Shown here: in pieces, positions 43,818-53,051 of the stretch
Layout: the number at the start of each line of letters is the position of its first letter
How positions within the stretch are numbered: position 1 is the first letter of the stretch
NCBI RefSeq assembly: GCF_018342065.1
Contig: NZ_JAFDOE010000001.1
Location: 1,488,001-1,552,000 of the forward strand
From: Citrobacter sp. FP75
GTDB lineage: Bacteria; Pseudomonadota; Gammaproteobacteria; Enterobacterales; Enterobacteriaceae
DNA length: 64,000 nucleotides
Direction of reading: 5' to 3'
Program-made: the position numbers and the translations under genes
Notes under the pieces: generated by a model
Seen by the model: the letters and a program-made list of their open reading frames with translations, nothing else
Told to the model about the DNA's origin: nothing
The model's database searches: none

Positions 43818-45829
43818 AACGGCTTCACCTGACGTCAGGCAATTTGCCGTGGTTTAAAGCCACCGCCGCACAGTGGCGTTACGCACTGCGTAATACCATC
43901 GCGATGTGTCTGGCGTTAACGTTCGCCTATTACCTGAATCTGGATGAACCCTACTGGGCAATGACCTCCGCTGCGGTGGTCAGTTTTCCCACCGTGGGCG
44001 GCGTCATCAGTAAAAGTCTGGGACGCGTGGCCGGCAGTTTGCTGGGTGCTACGGCGGCGTTGATCATTGCCGGACATACTCTCAACGAACCGTGGCTGTT
44101 TCTGCTCAGCATGTCAGTATGGATTGGCGTATGCACCTGGGCCTGCGCGCACTTTGCCAATAATGTGGCTTATGCGTTTCAACTGGCAGGCTACACCGCG
44201 GCCATCATTGCGTTTCCGATGGTGAATACAATTGAGATCACACAGCTGTGGGATATTGCCCAGGCGCGGGTGTGCGAAGTTATCGTCGGGATACTCTGCG
44301 GCGGTATGATGATGATGATCCTGCCCAGCACGTCCGACGGTACCACGCTGCTGACGGCGCTGAAAAATATGCACGCGCGTTTGCTGGAACATGCCAGCCT
44401 GCTCTGGCAACCCGAAACCACCGATGCGATCCGTTCAGCGCACGAAGGCGTGATCGGCCAAATTATGACCATGAATCTGCTGCGTATTCAGGCATTCTGG
44501 AGCCACTACCGCTTTCGCCGGCAGAATGCCCTACTCAATTCGCTGTTACACCAGCAACTGCGGATGACCAGCGTGATCTCCAGCCTGCGCAGGATGCTGC
44601 TGAACTGGCCTAATCCTCCGGCAAATACCCGGGACATCATCGAACAGCTATTAAGCGCGCTGGTGAAATCAGAAACCGACAGCTATACCGTGGCGCGCAT
44701 TATTGCCCCTCTGCGTCCTGTGGATCAACACGACTATCGACACATTGCCTTCTGGCAGCGGCTGCGCTATTTCTGTCGCATCTACCTGCAAAGCAGCCAT
44801 TATCTGCATTTGCTGGAAAACGGCGTGACCGCCGAGCACATCAGCGTGAATCGCACCCCAGCTCTGGCTCGCCATACCGACAATGCTGAAGCAATATGGA
44901 GCGGGTTACGCACCTTCAGCACACTGATGCTGATCGGCGCGTGGAGCATTGGCGCACAGTGGGAATCCGGCGCGGGCGCGCTGACGCTGGCCGCCATTAG
45001 CTGCGTGCTGTATTCCGCCGTTGCCACCCCGTTCAAATCACTCTCGCTGCTGATGCGCACGCTGGTGCTGCTGTCATTGTTCAGTTTTGTGGTGAAATTT
45101 GGCCTGATGGTGCAAATCACCGATTTGTGGCAATTCATTCTGTTTCTCTTCCCGCTGCTCGCCACCATGCAGCTGTTAAAGCTACAAATGCCCGCCCTGG
45201 CCGGACTTTGGGGGCAGTTGATCGTTTTTATGGGATCGTTCATTGCCGTGACCAATCCGCCGGTGTATGACTTCGCCGATTTTCTGAATGATAATCTGGC
45301 GAAAATTACCGGCGTGGCGCTGTCGTGGCTGGCCTTCGCTATCTTGCGACCGGGTTCAGACGCCAGAAAGAGTCGACGTCATATTCGCGCCCTGCGTCGG
45401 GATTTTGTCGACCAGCTCAGTCGGCATCCGTCGCACAGTGAACATGAATTCGAATCGCTGACCTATCATCATGTCAGCCAGCTCAGTAACAGCCAGGACG
45501 CGCTGGCGCGGCGGTGGTTATTACGTTGGGGAGTGGTACTGCTGAACTGCTCGCATGTGGTGTGGCAACTACGCGCCTGGGAAGCGCGTTCCGATCCATT
45601 AGCCCGTGTCAGGGATGTCTGCATCTCTCTCCTACGCGACGTGATGAGCGAGCGTGGCGTACAGCAACGTCCGCTGAATGCCACGCTTAGCGAGTTACAG
45701 CGCATCTGCGATGCGCTTGCTCACCATCACCAACCTGCTGCCCAGGAACTGGCAGCCCTCATATGGCGACTGCATTGTTCACTTTCTCAGCTTGAACAGG
45801 CCCCGCCGCCGGGTACGCTGAGCGGGTGA
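43814..45829 (+). CDS. ydhK: FUSC/AaeB-family efflux protein YdhK
   Basis: A 671-residue fusaric-acid-resistance type protein: two blocks of about six helices (residues 20-165 and 365-510) with cytoplasmic domains after each. It is the inner-membrane pump of the ydhIJK set. Substrate not known; relatives export p-hydroxybenzoate. The stop abuts the convergent sodC stop. Confidence 0.93.
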   Translation: MKRLHLTSGNLPWFKATAAQWRYALRNTIAMCLALTFAYYLNLDEPYWAMTSAAVVSFPTVGGVISKSLGRVAGSLLGATAALIIAGHTLNEPWLFLLSMSVWIGVCTWACAHFANNVAYAFQLAGYTAAIIAFPMVNTIEITQLWDIAQARVCEVIVGILCGGMMMMILPSTSDGTTLLTALKNMHARLLEHASLLWQPETTDAIRSAHEGVIGQIMTMNLLRIQAFWSHYRFRRQNALLNSLLHQQLRMTSVISSLRRMLLNWPNPPANTRDIIEQLLSALVKSETDSYTVARIIAPLRPVDQHDYRHIAFWQRLRYFCRIYLQSSHYLHLLENGVTAEHISVNRTPALARHTDNAEAIWSGLRTFSTLMLIGAWSIGAQWESGAGALTLAAISCVLYSAVATPFKSLSLLMRTLVLLSLFSFVVKFGLMVQITDLWQFILFLFPLLATMQLLKLQMPALAGLWGQLIVFMGSFIAVTNPPVYDFADFLNDNLAKITGVALSWLAFAILRPGSDARKSRRHIRALRRDFVDQLSRHPSHSEHEFESLTYHHVSQLSNSQDALARRWLLRWGVVLLNCSHVVWQLRAWEARSDPLARVRDVCISLLRDVMSERGVQQRPLNATLSELQRICDALAHHHQPAAQELAALIWRLHCSLSQLEQAPPPGTLSG

Positions 45830-46351
45830 TTATTTGATGACACCACAGGCGTAGCGCATGCCGCCACCGCCAAGCGGTTTCGGCTGATCGGACATATTAT
45901 CGCCGCCCACGTGAACCATCAGCGCCTTACCTTTAACCTCATCCAGTGATTTCAGACGTGGAGCAATAACTGCCGTCGTGGCGTTTCCTTCGGCATTAAC
46001 AACCAACAAAGGCAAATCGCCCAAATGTCCGGCACCTTCCGGGCCTTCATGCTTGCCGGTTTTATGTGGATCAAAATGTCCGCCCGCAGCTTCTGCAGCC
46101 GAGGCTTTACCCTCTTTGATAGCAGGCTGACAGCTACCATTAGCATGCACATGGAAACCATGTTCACCCGGCGGCAGTGCCTTCAGATCTGGCGTAAACT
46201 CCAGCCCTTTCGCGGTTTCAGCAATGGTCACTGAACCAATCGACTGGCCAACGCCTTGCGACGTCACCAGGTTCATCTCAACTTTCTCACTGGCAGCCTG
46301 CGCGCCAGCGCAGGCCAGTAAGGTGATGATGGCTAAACTCAAACGCTTCAT
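45830..46351 (-). CDS. sodC: Periplasmic Cu-Zn superoxide dismutase SodC
   Basis: A 173-residue enzyme with signal peptide (MKRLSLAIITLLACAGAQAA). Copper/zinc ligands are in GEHGFHVHANGSC, GGHFDPHKTGKH and the C-terminal VHVGGDNMSD; GGGGMRYACGVIK carries the second disulfide cysteine. It removes superoxide in the periplasm. An ATG 17 codons upstream is not used by the family. Confidence 0.97.
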   Translation of the reverse strand: MKRLSLAIITLLACAGAQAASEKVEMNLVTSQGVGQSIGSVTIAETAKGLEFTPDLKALPPGEHGFHVHANGSCQPAIKEGKASAAEAAGGHFDPHKTGKHEGPEGAGHLGDLPLLVVNAEGNATTAVIAPRLKSLDEVKGKALMVHVGGDNMSDQPKPLGGGGMRYACGVIK

Positions 46352-46431
46352 ACGACCTCCGTCACTATGTGTCTGACTGATAAGTGTAAACCAGTGACGC
46401 AATTTTGAGCGACGGAACGCCGAATATGCGA

Positions 46432-47328
46432 TTACGGTACGTCGTAACCCAGTGCGGCCTTACGGATGCGGAACCACTGCTGACGAGACATAGCCAGAGA
46501 CTCAGACTCAATGGCAGCGCGAACACGCTCAATTTTTCCTGAGCCAATAATCGGCAGCGGTTGAGACGGTAGACGTAAAATCCACGCGTACACCACCTGC
46601 TCAATGGACTGTGCGTTCAACTCTTGCGCTACCGCGGCAAGTTCATTGCGCAGCGGCTGGAAGTAATCGTCATTGAACAGTCGTCCCCCGCCAAGACAAG
46701 ACCAGGCCATCGGACGAATGCGCAGTTGTTGCAGTTGATCTAACGTACCATCCAGCAGGAGCGGCTGATGCACCGGTGAAATTTCAACCTGGTTGGTTGC
46801 CAGCGTAAACGGCAGACGCGATTGCAGCAGTGAAAACTGTGCGGGTGTAAAGTTAGACACACCAAAGTGGCGCACTTTGCCGCTATGATGCAGTTTTTTA
46901 AACGCCTCAGCCACCTCGTCAGCATCCATCAGTGGATCGGGGCGGTGGATCAGGAGCAGATCAATATGATCGGTCGCCAGCAGTTTCAGCGACTGCTCCG
47001 CACTGGCAATAATATGATCGCTGTCGGTGATGTAATGACCCAGGGTATTTTCCGCACGCGCGGTGGTGGCGATACCGCATTTGGTCACAATCTGTATTTT
47101 TTCGCGCAGATGCGGAGCCAGCTTCATCGCCTCGCCAAACGCCGCTTCGCACTGGTATCCGCCGTAAATATCCGCGTGATCGACGGTGGTGACGCCCAGA
47201 TCCAAATGTTCCTCAATAAAGCTGACTAACTGTCGCGCGGACATATTCCAGTCCATCAACCGCCAGTACCCCATGACAAAGCGAGAAAATTCCGGGCCTT
47301 GCGGCGCAATAGTAATACGCTGAACCAT
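46432..47328 (-). CDS. ydhF: Aldo-keto reductase family oxidoreductase YdhF
   Basis: A 298-residue AKR with the active-site region DHADIYGGYQCEAAFGEAM (Asp, Tyr), catalytic histidine in DLLLIHRPDPLM and the NADPH pocket near the C-terminus (PIIGSGKIERVRAAIE). The substrate is unknown. Precedes sodC in the same direction with an 80-base spacer; follows ydhL. Confidence 0.93.
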   Translation of the reverse strand: MVQRITIAPQGPEFSRFVMGYWRLMDWNMSARQLVSFIEEHLDLGVTTVDHADIYGGYQCEAAFGEAMKLAPHLREKIQIVTKCGIATTARAENTLGHYITDSDHIIASAEQSLKLLATDHIDLLLIHRPDPLMDADEVAEAFKKLHHSGKVRHFGVSNFTPAQFSLLQSRLPFTLATNQVEISPVHQPLLLDGTLDQLQQLRIRPMAWSCLGGGRLFNDDYFQPLRNELAAVAQELNAQSIEQVVYAWILRLPSQPLPIIGSGKIERVRAAIESESLAMSRQQWFRIRKAALGYDVP

Positions 47329-47377
47329 AGCAGCTTCCTTATAAATGAATGTGCATCGAGTATACGCAATTACGCTT

Positions 47378-47617
47378 TTAAAAGAGTGAGGGTTGTTGCG
47401 GTTCTTCCGGTGGGCTGGGTTTGTTTGCACGTAATTTACGCATCAGACGCTGGCGACACAGGCGTAGCACATCCTGCTTTTCGGCATCGCTCATTTTCTG
47501 CCAGTTAAAACGCTCATCCCGGCTACGAAAACATCCCCGGCAAAATCCGCGTTCGTCGGACTGGCAGATCCCGCGGCACGGGCTCTGGACGGGGAAAAAC
47601 TCCAGCTGTTCGGCCAC
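47378..47617 (-). CDS. ydhL: DUF1289 cysteine-rich protein YdhL
   Basis: A 79-residue protein with four cysteines in SPCRGICQSDERGFCRGCFR, a probable metal site, typical of DUF1289. Function unknown. It is divergent from nemR across a spacer holding the NemR operator, so it may be co-regulated in that direction. Confidence 0.93.
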   Translation of the reverse strand: MAEQLEFFPVQSPCRGICQSDERGFCRGCFRSRDERFNWQKMSDAEKQDVLRLCRQRLMRKLRANKPSPPEEPQQPSLF

Positions 47618-47688
47618 ATCCCCTCCTTTAGTAAGATTGATATACCTATTGAAGACGTTAACTGAATTTCTGGCAAGCGCTATTGCAT

Positions 47689-47704
47689 TAGACCGACTGG
47701 TCTA
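47689..47704. promoter_or_regulatory. NemR operator upstream of nemR
   Basis: TAGACCGACTGGTCTA, an inverted repeat TAGACC-N4-GGTCTA, 15 bases before the nemR start. This is the form of the known NemR binding site. Confidence 0.88.
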
Positions 47705-47718
47705 TTACACTCCATGCC

Positions 47719-48318
47719 ATGAACAAAGCAACTGAACACGACACACGCGAACATCTTCTGGCGACCGGCGAGCAGCTTTGCATGCAGCGTGGTTTCACCG
47801 GTATGGGTTTAAGCGAGCTGCTGAAAACCGCCGAGGTGCCCAAAGGATCGTTTTACCACTATTTTCGCTCTAAAGAAGCGTTCGGTGTTTCCATGCTTGA
47901 GCGCCATTACGCAGCCTACCATCTGCGGCTGGCCACACATTTTGAGTCAGGCGCCGGAAACTACCGCGACAGAATTATCGCCTACTATCAGGAAACTCTG
48001 AATCAGTTTAGTCAGCACGGCATGATTAGCGGCTGCTTAACCGTAAAACTGTCTGCCGAAGTGTGCGATCTCTCAGAAGATATGCGTACAGCGATGGATA
48101 CCGGCGCGCGGCACATTATTACCCTGTTGGCGCAGGCGCTGGAAAAAGGTCGCGACACACACTGTCTGTCGTTTACCGGCGAACCATTGCAGCAGGCGCA
48201 GGTGCTGTATGCGCTGTGGCTGGGGGCCAATCTGCAGGCCAAGATGTCTCGCAGTGCCACCCCGCTGGAAAATGCGCTGGCACACGTTAAAACCATCATT
48301 GCAACGCCTGGCGTTTGA
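47719..48318 (+). CDS. nemR: TetR-family electrophile/bleach-sensing repressor NemR
   Basis: A 199-residue TetR regulator, helix-turn-helix in MGLSELLKTAEVPKGSFYHYF. It senses hypochlorite, N-ethylmaleimide and methylglyoxal through cysteines. By alignment, C21, C106, C116 and C149 are present, while the E. coli positions 98 and 153 are Ser (QFSQHG) and Thr (FTGEP). K175 in NLQAKMS, partner of C106, is kept. First gene of nemRA-gloA. Confidence 0.96.
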   Translation: MNKATEHDTREHLLATGEQLCMQRGFTGMGLSELLKTAEVPKGSFYHYFRSKEAFGVSMLERHYAAYHLRLATHFESGAGNYRDRIIAYYQETLNQFSQHGMISGCLTVKLSAEVCDLSEDMRTAMDTGARHIITLLAQALEKGRDTHCLSFTGEPLQQAQVLYALWLGANLQAKMSRSATPLENALAHVKTIIATPGV

Positions 48319-48330
48319 CAGGCGTTTTTA
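48303..48330 (+). terminator. Terminator-like hairpin between nemR and nemA
   Basis: Stem AACGCCTG / CAGGCGTT, eight-base loop containing the nemR stop codon, and a TTTTATTT tail. It could lower nemA expression relative to nemR. Confidence 0.75.
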
Positions 48331-48343
48331 TTTACTCAATTAC

Positions 48344-48358
48344 TAGACGACCGGTCTA
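48344..48358. promoter_or_regulatory. Second NemR-like operator upstream of nemA
   Basis: TAGACGACCGGTCTA keeps the right half GGTCTA and most of the left half of the NemR site, 18 bases before nemA. With the terminator upstream it suggests a second, NemR-controlled start for nemA. Confidence 0.6.
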
Positions 48359-48376
48359 TTCATATCTGGAGTTAAT

Positions 48377-49474
48377 ATGTCATCTGAAAAATTGTTTTCC
48401 CCGCTGAAAGTGGGCGCTATCACGGCGGCAAACCGCGTCTTTATGGCCCCGCTGACGCGCCTGCGTAGTATCGAACCTGGCGACATCCCGACTCCGCTGA
48501 TGGCCGAGTATTATCGTCAGCGCGCCAGCGCGGGTCTTATCATCAGCGAGGCCACGCAGATTTCCGCCCAGGCAAAAGGTTACGCCGGAGCCCCTGGCAT
48601 CCACAGCGCAGCGCAAATTGAAGCCTGGAAAAAAATCACCGCTGCCGTCCATGCGGAGCAAGGTCATATTGCCGTACAGCTGTGGCATACCGGTCGTATC
48701 TCTCACGTCAGCCTGCAGCCAAACGGACAGCCGCCGGTTGCCCCTTCCGCCCTCAGCGCCGGGACCCGTACCTCGCTGCGCGATGAAAATGGCCTGGCCA
48801 CACGTGCCGATACCTCTATGCCGCGCGCCCTGGAAACCGAAGAAATTCCGGGGATCGTCAATGATTTCCGTCAGGCGATCGCCAACGCACGCGAGGCTGG
48901 ATTTGACATGGTTGAGCTGCACTCTGCCCATGGCTATCTGCTGCACCAGTTCCTGTCGCCGACCTCTAACCAGCGTACCGATCAGTACGGCGGCAGCGTC
49001 GAAAATCGCGCGCGTCTGGTGCTGGAAGTCGTCGACGCCGGGATCAAAGAATGGGGCGCAGACCGGATTGGTATTCGCGTGTCCCCTATCGGTTCATTCC
49101 AGAACGTCGATAACGGTCCAAATGAAGAAGCCGATGCGCTGTACTTGATTGAACAACTTGGCAAGCGCGGTATCGCTTATCTGCACATGTCCGAACCCGA
49201 CTGGGCCGGCGGTGAGCCGTACAGCGATGCATTCCGCGAGAAAGTTCGCGCACGTTTCCACGGCCCGATTATTGGCGCCGGGGCCTACACGCCAGAAAAA
49301 GCAGAAGCGCTGATTGAGAAAGGGTTAATCGACGCCGTCGCCTTTGGTCGCGCCTATATTGCTAACCCGGATCTGGTCGCCCGTCTGCAACGCAAAGCGG
49401 AACTGAACCCGCAGCGCGCGGAGAGTTTCTACGGCGGTGGCGCGGAAGGTTACACCGATTATCCGACCCTATAA
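48377..49474 (+). CDS. nemA: N-ethylmaleimide reductase NemA (old yellow enzyme)
   Basis: A 365-residue FMN ene-reductase, TIM barrel, with [30 protein letters not shown] and [12 protein letters not shown] motifs of the OYE family. It reduces N-ethylmaleimide, nitrate esters and nitroaromatics with NADPH. Ribosome-binding GGAG is present. Second gene of nemRA-gloA. Confidence 0.97.
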   Translation: MSSEKLFSPLKVGAITAANRVFMAPLTRLRSIEPGDIPTPLMAEYYRQRASAGLIISEATQISAQAKGYAGAPGIHSAAQIEAWKKITAAVHAEQGHIAVQLWHTGRISHVSLQPNGQPPVAPSALSAGTRTSLRDENGLATRADTSMPRALETEEIPGIVNDFRQAIANAREAGFDMVELHSAHGYLLHQFLSPTSNQRTDQYGGSVENRARLVLEVVDAGIKEWGADRIGIRVSPIGSFQNVDNGPNEEADALYLIEQLGKRGIAYLHMSEPDWAGGEPYSDAFREKVRARFHGPIIGAGAYTPEKAEALIEKGLIDAVAFGRAYIANPDLVARLQRKAELNPQRAESFYGGGAEGYTDYPTL

Positions 49475-49571
49475 CGTCACAAACCCCGTTCTGTCATTGA
49501 TAGCGGCGCAACATCGCCGCTATACTAAAACAACATTTTGAATGTATTAGCCATTTTTAAAGGGGAAAAAG

Positions 49572-49979
49572 ATGCGTTTACTTCATACCATGCTGCGCGT
49601 AGGTGACCTGCAGCGTTCTATCGAGTTTTATACCAACGTGCTGGGCATGAAGCTGCTGCGTACCAGTGAAAACCCTGAATACAAGTATTCTCTGGCGTTT
49701 GTCGGTTACGGTTCTGAAACCGACGAAGCCGTCATTGAGCTGACCTACAACTGGGGCGTCGATAAATACGACCTGGGCTCTGCGTACGGCCACATTGCCC
49801 TGAGCGTAGACAACGCTGCAGAAGCCTGCGAGCGCATTCGCCAGAACGGCGGCAACGTGACGCGCGAAGCGGGTCCGGTCAAAGGCGGTACGACGGTTAT
49901 CGCATTTGTAGAAGATCCGGACGGTTACAAAATCGAACTGATCGAAGAGAAAGACGCAGGCCGCGGCCTGGGTGACTAA
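49572..49979 (+). CDS. gloA: Glyoxalase I GloA
   Basis: A 135-residue nickel-dependent lactoylglutathione lyase. Metal ligands H5, E56, H74 and E122 are all in place. It converts the methylglyoxal-glutathione hemithioacetal to S-lactoylglutathione. Co-transcription with nemRA fits, since NemR senses methylglyoxal. A strong AAGGGG ribosome-binding site precedes the start. Confidence 0.98.
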   Translation: MRLLHTMLRVGDLQRSIEFYTNVLGMKLLRTSENPEYKYSLAFVGYGSETDEAVIELTYNWGVDKYDLGSAYGHIALSVDNAAEACERIRQNGGNVTREAGPVKGGTTVIAFVEDPDGYKIELIEEKDAGRGLGD

Positions 49980-49987
49980 TCTCCCCT

Positions 49988-50017
49988 CGGGCGCAGATCG
50001 TCTGTGCCCGTAGTTTT
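49988..50017 (+). terminator. Terminator after gloA
   Basis: 10-bp stem CGGGCGCAGA / TCTGTGCCCG (one G-U pair), TCG loop, then TAGTTTTAT. Confidence 0.8.
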
Positions 50018-50073
50018 ATACTCATCATTTTGTCATAATACGCGCTGCAATTTTCCCGTATTAAGAGACCCAG

Positions 50074-50721
50074 ATGTCCGATAACGCTCAACTTTCCGGT
50101 CTGTGTGACCGTTTTCGTGGTTTTTATCCTGTCGTCATTGACGTAGAAACAGCAGGATTTAACGCCAAAACCGATGCGCTGCTCGAAATTGCAGCCATCA
50201 CGCTGAAAATGGATGAACAAGGCTGGCTGATGCCGGACATGACGTTACATTTCCACGTTGAACCGTTTGAAGGGGCAAATCTGCAACCGGAAGCTCTCGC
50301 GTTTAACGGTATTGATCCGAGTAATCCGCTACGCGGCGCGGTCAGCGAATATGACGCCCTGCACGCCATCTTCAAAATGGTGCGCAAAGGCATCAAAGAC
50401 AGCGGTTGCAATCGGGCGATCATGGTGGCGCATAATGCCACCTTCGACCACAGCTTCATGATGGCGGCCGCAGAACGCGCCTCGCTGAAGCGCAATCCGT
50501 TTCACCCGTTTGTTACCTTCGATACCGCAGCCCTGAGCGGTCTGTCGCTGGGACAAACCGTGCTGTCTAAAGCGTGTCTGGCAGCGGGTATGGAATTTGA
50601 CGGAAATCAGGCGCACTCTGCCCTGTACGACACCGAACGGACGGCGGTGCTGTTTTGCGAAATCGTTAACCGCTGGAAGCGCCTTGGCGGCTGGCCTCTG
50701 CCAGTGCCTGAAGAAGCGTAA
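50074..50721 (+). CDS. rnt: Ribonuclease T
   Basis: A 215-residue DEDDh exonuclease that trims 3' ends of tRNA, 5S and 23S rRNA. D23 and E25 in [10 protein letters not shown] and the [11 protein letters not shown] motif II are present; the final motif with His-Asp is in [13 protein letters not shown]. Own promoter after the gloA terminator. Confidence 0.97.
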   Translation: MSDNAQLSGLCDRFRGFYPVVIDVETAGFNAKTDALLEIAAITLKMDEQGWLMPDMTLHFHVEPFEGANLQPEALAFNGIDPSNPLRGAVSEYDALHAIFKMVRKGIKDSGCNRAIMVAHNATFDHSFMMAAAERASLKRNPFHPFVTFDTAALSGLSLGQTVLSKACLAAGMEFDGNQAHSALYDTERTAVLFCEIVNRWKRLGGWPLPVPEEA

Positions 50722-50752
50722 CGCGTCGCGAGTCAGGACGGATCACAGGCAT

Positions 50753-50781
50753 AAAAAAAGCGACCGGTCGGTCGCTTTTTT
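50753..50781. terminator. Bidirectional terminator between rnt and grxD
   Basis: Stem GCGACC / GGTCGC, GGTC loop, flanked by A7 and T6, so it works for both convergent genes. Confidence 0.93.
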
Positions 50782-50792
50782 GTCTCTGCTGA

Positions 50793-51140
50793 TTACTCAG
50801 CGTCCGGCTCTTCGGTTTTGTACTTCGCCGCAGTGTCTTTGATAAGCTGCTGCAGCTCACCGCGCTGGTACATTTCGATTAAAATGTCGCAGCCGCCAAC
50901 CAGCTCACCATCAACCCACAGCTGCGGGAAGGTTGGCCAGTTTGCGTATTTCGGCAACTCGGCGCGAATATCCGGGTTTTGCAGAATATCAACATAGGCA
51001 AAGCGTTCACCACAGGCAGACAGCGCCTGCACGGCCTGAGCGGAAAAACCGCAGCTTGGCAGTTTTGGAGAACCTTTCATGTACAGGAGAATCGGGTTTT
51101 CAGCGATCTGGCGCTGGATTTTTTCGATAGTGGTGCTCAT
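50793..51140 (-). CDS. grxD: Monothiol glutaredoxin GrxD
   Basis: A 115-residue CGFS-type glutaredoxin with active-site C30 in KLPSCGFSAQ. It binds a 2Fe-2S cluster in a dimer with glutathione and functions in iron-sulfur trafficking, together with BolA. Full length. Confidence 0.97.
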   Translation of the reverse strand: MSTTIEKIQRQIAENPILLYMKGSPKLPSCGFSAQAVQALSACGERFAYVDILQNPDIRAELPKYANWPTFPQLWVDGELVGGCDILIEMYQRGELQQLIKDTAAKYKTEEPDAE

Positions 51141-51471
51141 TATCTTGCTTCCTTAACTTCTTTTACGGCAGTAGTCTGACATTGTAACGGGTCAGACAGG
51201 CAACGGAAAATAACATTTTCATTACGGTTATTATTTTATCGCCAGTCGCTAAAAGTTGCATTCATAATCTTACTTACCCTTTTAACCGCAGGGATTTGAT
51301 TATCTCATCGCCAGATCCTGCATTAATTGCTGTTTTTTTTTGCGGTCGGTTGCGAAACAGAGTTTTAAACAAAAAAAGCTATTAACTTTCCCTGTTTCTA
51401 TAGATTAGAATCATCAAGTTTTGAAAATCACACGCAGGCATGATAGACCTGCCTTAACAGAGGACTGCTCA
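51141..51471. other. Divergent intergenic region grxD/mepH
   Basis: 331 bases, AT-rich with an eight-T run at about 51334-51342. TATAGATTAGAAT near 51400 could hold the mepH -10. No gene or strong hairpin seen. Confidence 0.5.
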
Positions 51472-52302
51472 GTGGCGCGGATAAACCGAATCTCGATCAC
51501 GCTCTGTGCTTTGCTTTTTACCACACTCCCTTTTACGTCAGTGGCCCATGCTTCCAGGCAGGCCAGGGCGACCCCTACTGTTTCTCATACCATCAAAACG
51601 GTAGATAAAAAGAAAAGCGCGACAGCCAGTAAAAAAGTGACACAAACCACCAAGAAAACGGCTAAAAAGACCACCAGCAAGACCAGCACCAAAACCGCTT
51701 CCTCTTCCAAAAAACGCACTGCGACTCCGGCAAAAGCAACTAAAACAGTCAACCGTCGCGGTAAAGCTGCGACTGCCCAAACCGCGGCTGTGACCTGGAC
51801 TGAAAAATGCACGCCGCGCAAAGGTCACAAACCTCGTTGTGTAAAAGTAAAATCGACAGCCCCGGCGGCCCTTGCTGATACCCATAAAGTTAAAGTGCAA
51901 AAAGCGACCAAAACCGCCATGTCCACCCTGATGAATCAGATCGGTAAACCCTACCGCTGGGGTGGCTCATCGCCAAGAACCGGTTTTGATTGCAGCGGTC
52001 TGGTCTATTACGCGTATAAGGATCTGGTTAAGTTCCGTATTCCACGTACCGCCAATGAAATGTATCACCTGCGCGACGCGGCACCCATCGACCGCGACGA
52101 GCTGAAAAACGGCGATCTGGTCTTCTTCCGCACGCAGGGCCGCGGCACCGCCGATCACGTTGGCGTTTACGTCGGCAACGGTAAATTTATTCAGTCGCCG
52201 CGTAGCGGTCAGGAGATCCAAATTACCTCCCTGAGCGAAGACTACTGGCAGCGCCACTATGTGGGCGCTCGTCGCGTGATGACGCCAAAAACAATTCGCT
52301 AA
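51472..52302 (+). CDS. mepH: Murein DD-endopeptidase MepH (YdhO)
   Basis: A 276-residue NlpC/P60 peptidase cutting D-Ala-mDAP cross-links to allow wall growth. Signal peptide ISITLCALLFTTLPFTSVAH at about 5-27. Residues 30-105 are a Lys/Thr/Ser-rich linker, likely disordered and cationic. The catalytic domain carries C174 in FDCSGLVYYAYKD and H229 in ADHVGVYVG. It starts at GTG behind AGAGGA; a TTG 17 codons upstream is less likely. Confidence 0.94.
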   Translation: MARINRISITLCALLFTTLPFTSVAHASRQARATPTVSHTIKTVDKKKSATASKKVTQTTKKTAKKTTSKTSTKTASSSKKRTATPAKATKTVNRRGKAATAQTAAVTWTEKCTPRKGHKPRCVKVKSTAPAALADTHKVKVQKATKTAMSTLMNQIGKPYRWGGSSPRTGFDCSGLVYYAYKDLVKFRIPRTANEMYHLRDAAPIDRDELKNGDLVFFRTQGRGTADHVGVYVGNGKFIQSPRSGQEIQITSLSEDYWQRHYVGARRVMTPKTIR

Positions 52303-52303
52303 A

Positions 52304-52344
52304 AACTTACCCTACCGCATATGCGGTAGGGTAAGTTCTTCTTT
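52304..52344 (+). terminator. Terminator after mepH
   Basis: A perfect 34-base palindrome, two 17-base arms (52304-52320 and 52321-52337) with no spacer, followed by the pyrimidine-rich CTTCTTTT. Folding leaves a small loop at the CATATG centre. It begins right after the stop. Confidence 0.88.
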
Positions 52345-52429
52345 TGCATAACCTTTCAATTTGCTACCCTATCCTTACTCACAATGAGGCTATTGTGTGT
52401 ACTCAATATAAATAATAAGGAGAGAAGCA

Positions 52430-53011
52430 ATGTCGTTCGAATTACCTGCATTACCGTATGCCAAAGATGCTCTGGCACCGCACATTTCTGCTGAAACGCT
52501 GGAATACCACTATGGCAAACATCACCAGACTTACGTTACTAACCTGAATAACCTGATCAAAGGCACCGCGTTTGAAGGCAAATCACTGGAAGAGATCGTT
52601 CGTAGCTCTGAAGGCGGTGTGTTTAATAACGCAGCCCAGGTCTGGAACCACACTTTCTACTGGAACTGCCTGGCACCAAACGCGGGCGGCGAACCGACCG
52701 GCGAACTGGCCGAAGCTATTGCCGCATCCTTTGGCAGCTTCGCTGATTTCAAAGCACAATTCACCGATGCGGCTATCAAAAACTTCGGTGCTGGCTGGAC
52801 CTGGCTGGTCAAAGGTACCGATGGCAAACTGGCTATCGTTTCCACCTCAAATGCCGGTACGCCACTGACCACCGACGCGACGCCGCTGATGACCGTTGAT
52901 GTGTGGGAACACGCCTACTACATCGACTATCGCAATGCGCGTCCTGGCTACCTGGAACATTTCTGGGCGCTGGTGAACTGGGAATTTGTTGCGAAAAACT
53001 TCGCAGCATAA
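52430..53011 (+). CDS. sodB: Iron superoxide dismutase SodB
   Basis: A 193-residue Fe-SOD, with iron ligands H27 ([14 protein letters not shown]), H74, and D/H in [14 protein letters not shown]. It removes cytoplasmic superoxide. The AAGGAGAG ribosome-binding region is the known site of RyhB small-RNA pairing in E. coli; the leader here is AT-rich in the same way. Confidence 0.98.
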   Translation: MSFELPALPYAKDALAPHISAETLEYHYGKHHQTYVTNLNNLIKGTAFEGKSLEEIVRSSEGGVFNNAAQVWNHTFYWNCLAPNAGGEPTGELAEAIAASFGSFADFKAQFTDAAIKNFGAGWTWLVKGTDGKLAIVSTSNAGTPLTTDATPLMTVDVWEHAYYIDYRNARPGYLEHFWALVNWEFVAKNFAA

Positions 53012-53018
53012 AAAAGAT

Positions 53019-53048
53019 AACGCAGAAGGAGATCCCTTCTGCGTTTTT
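53019..53048. terminator. Terminator between sodB and ydhP
   Basis: 11-bp stem AACGCAGAAGG / CCTTCTGCGTT, five-base loop, five Ts on the plus strand and an A-rich stretch before it, so possibly bidirectional. Confidence 0.93.
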
Positions 53049-53051
53049 GCA

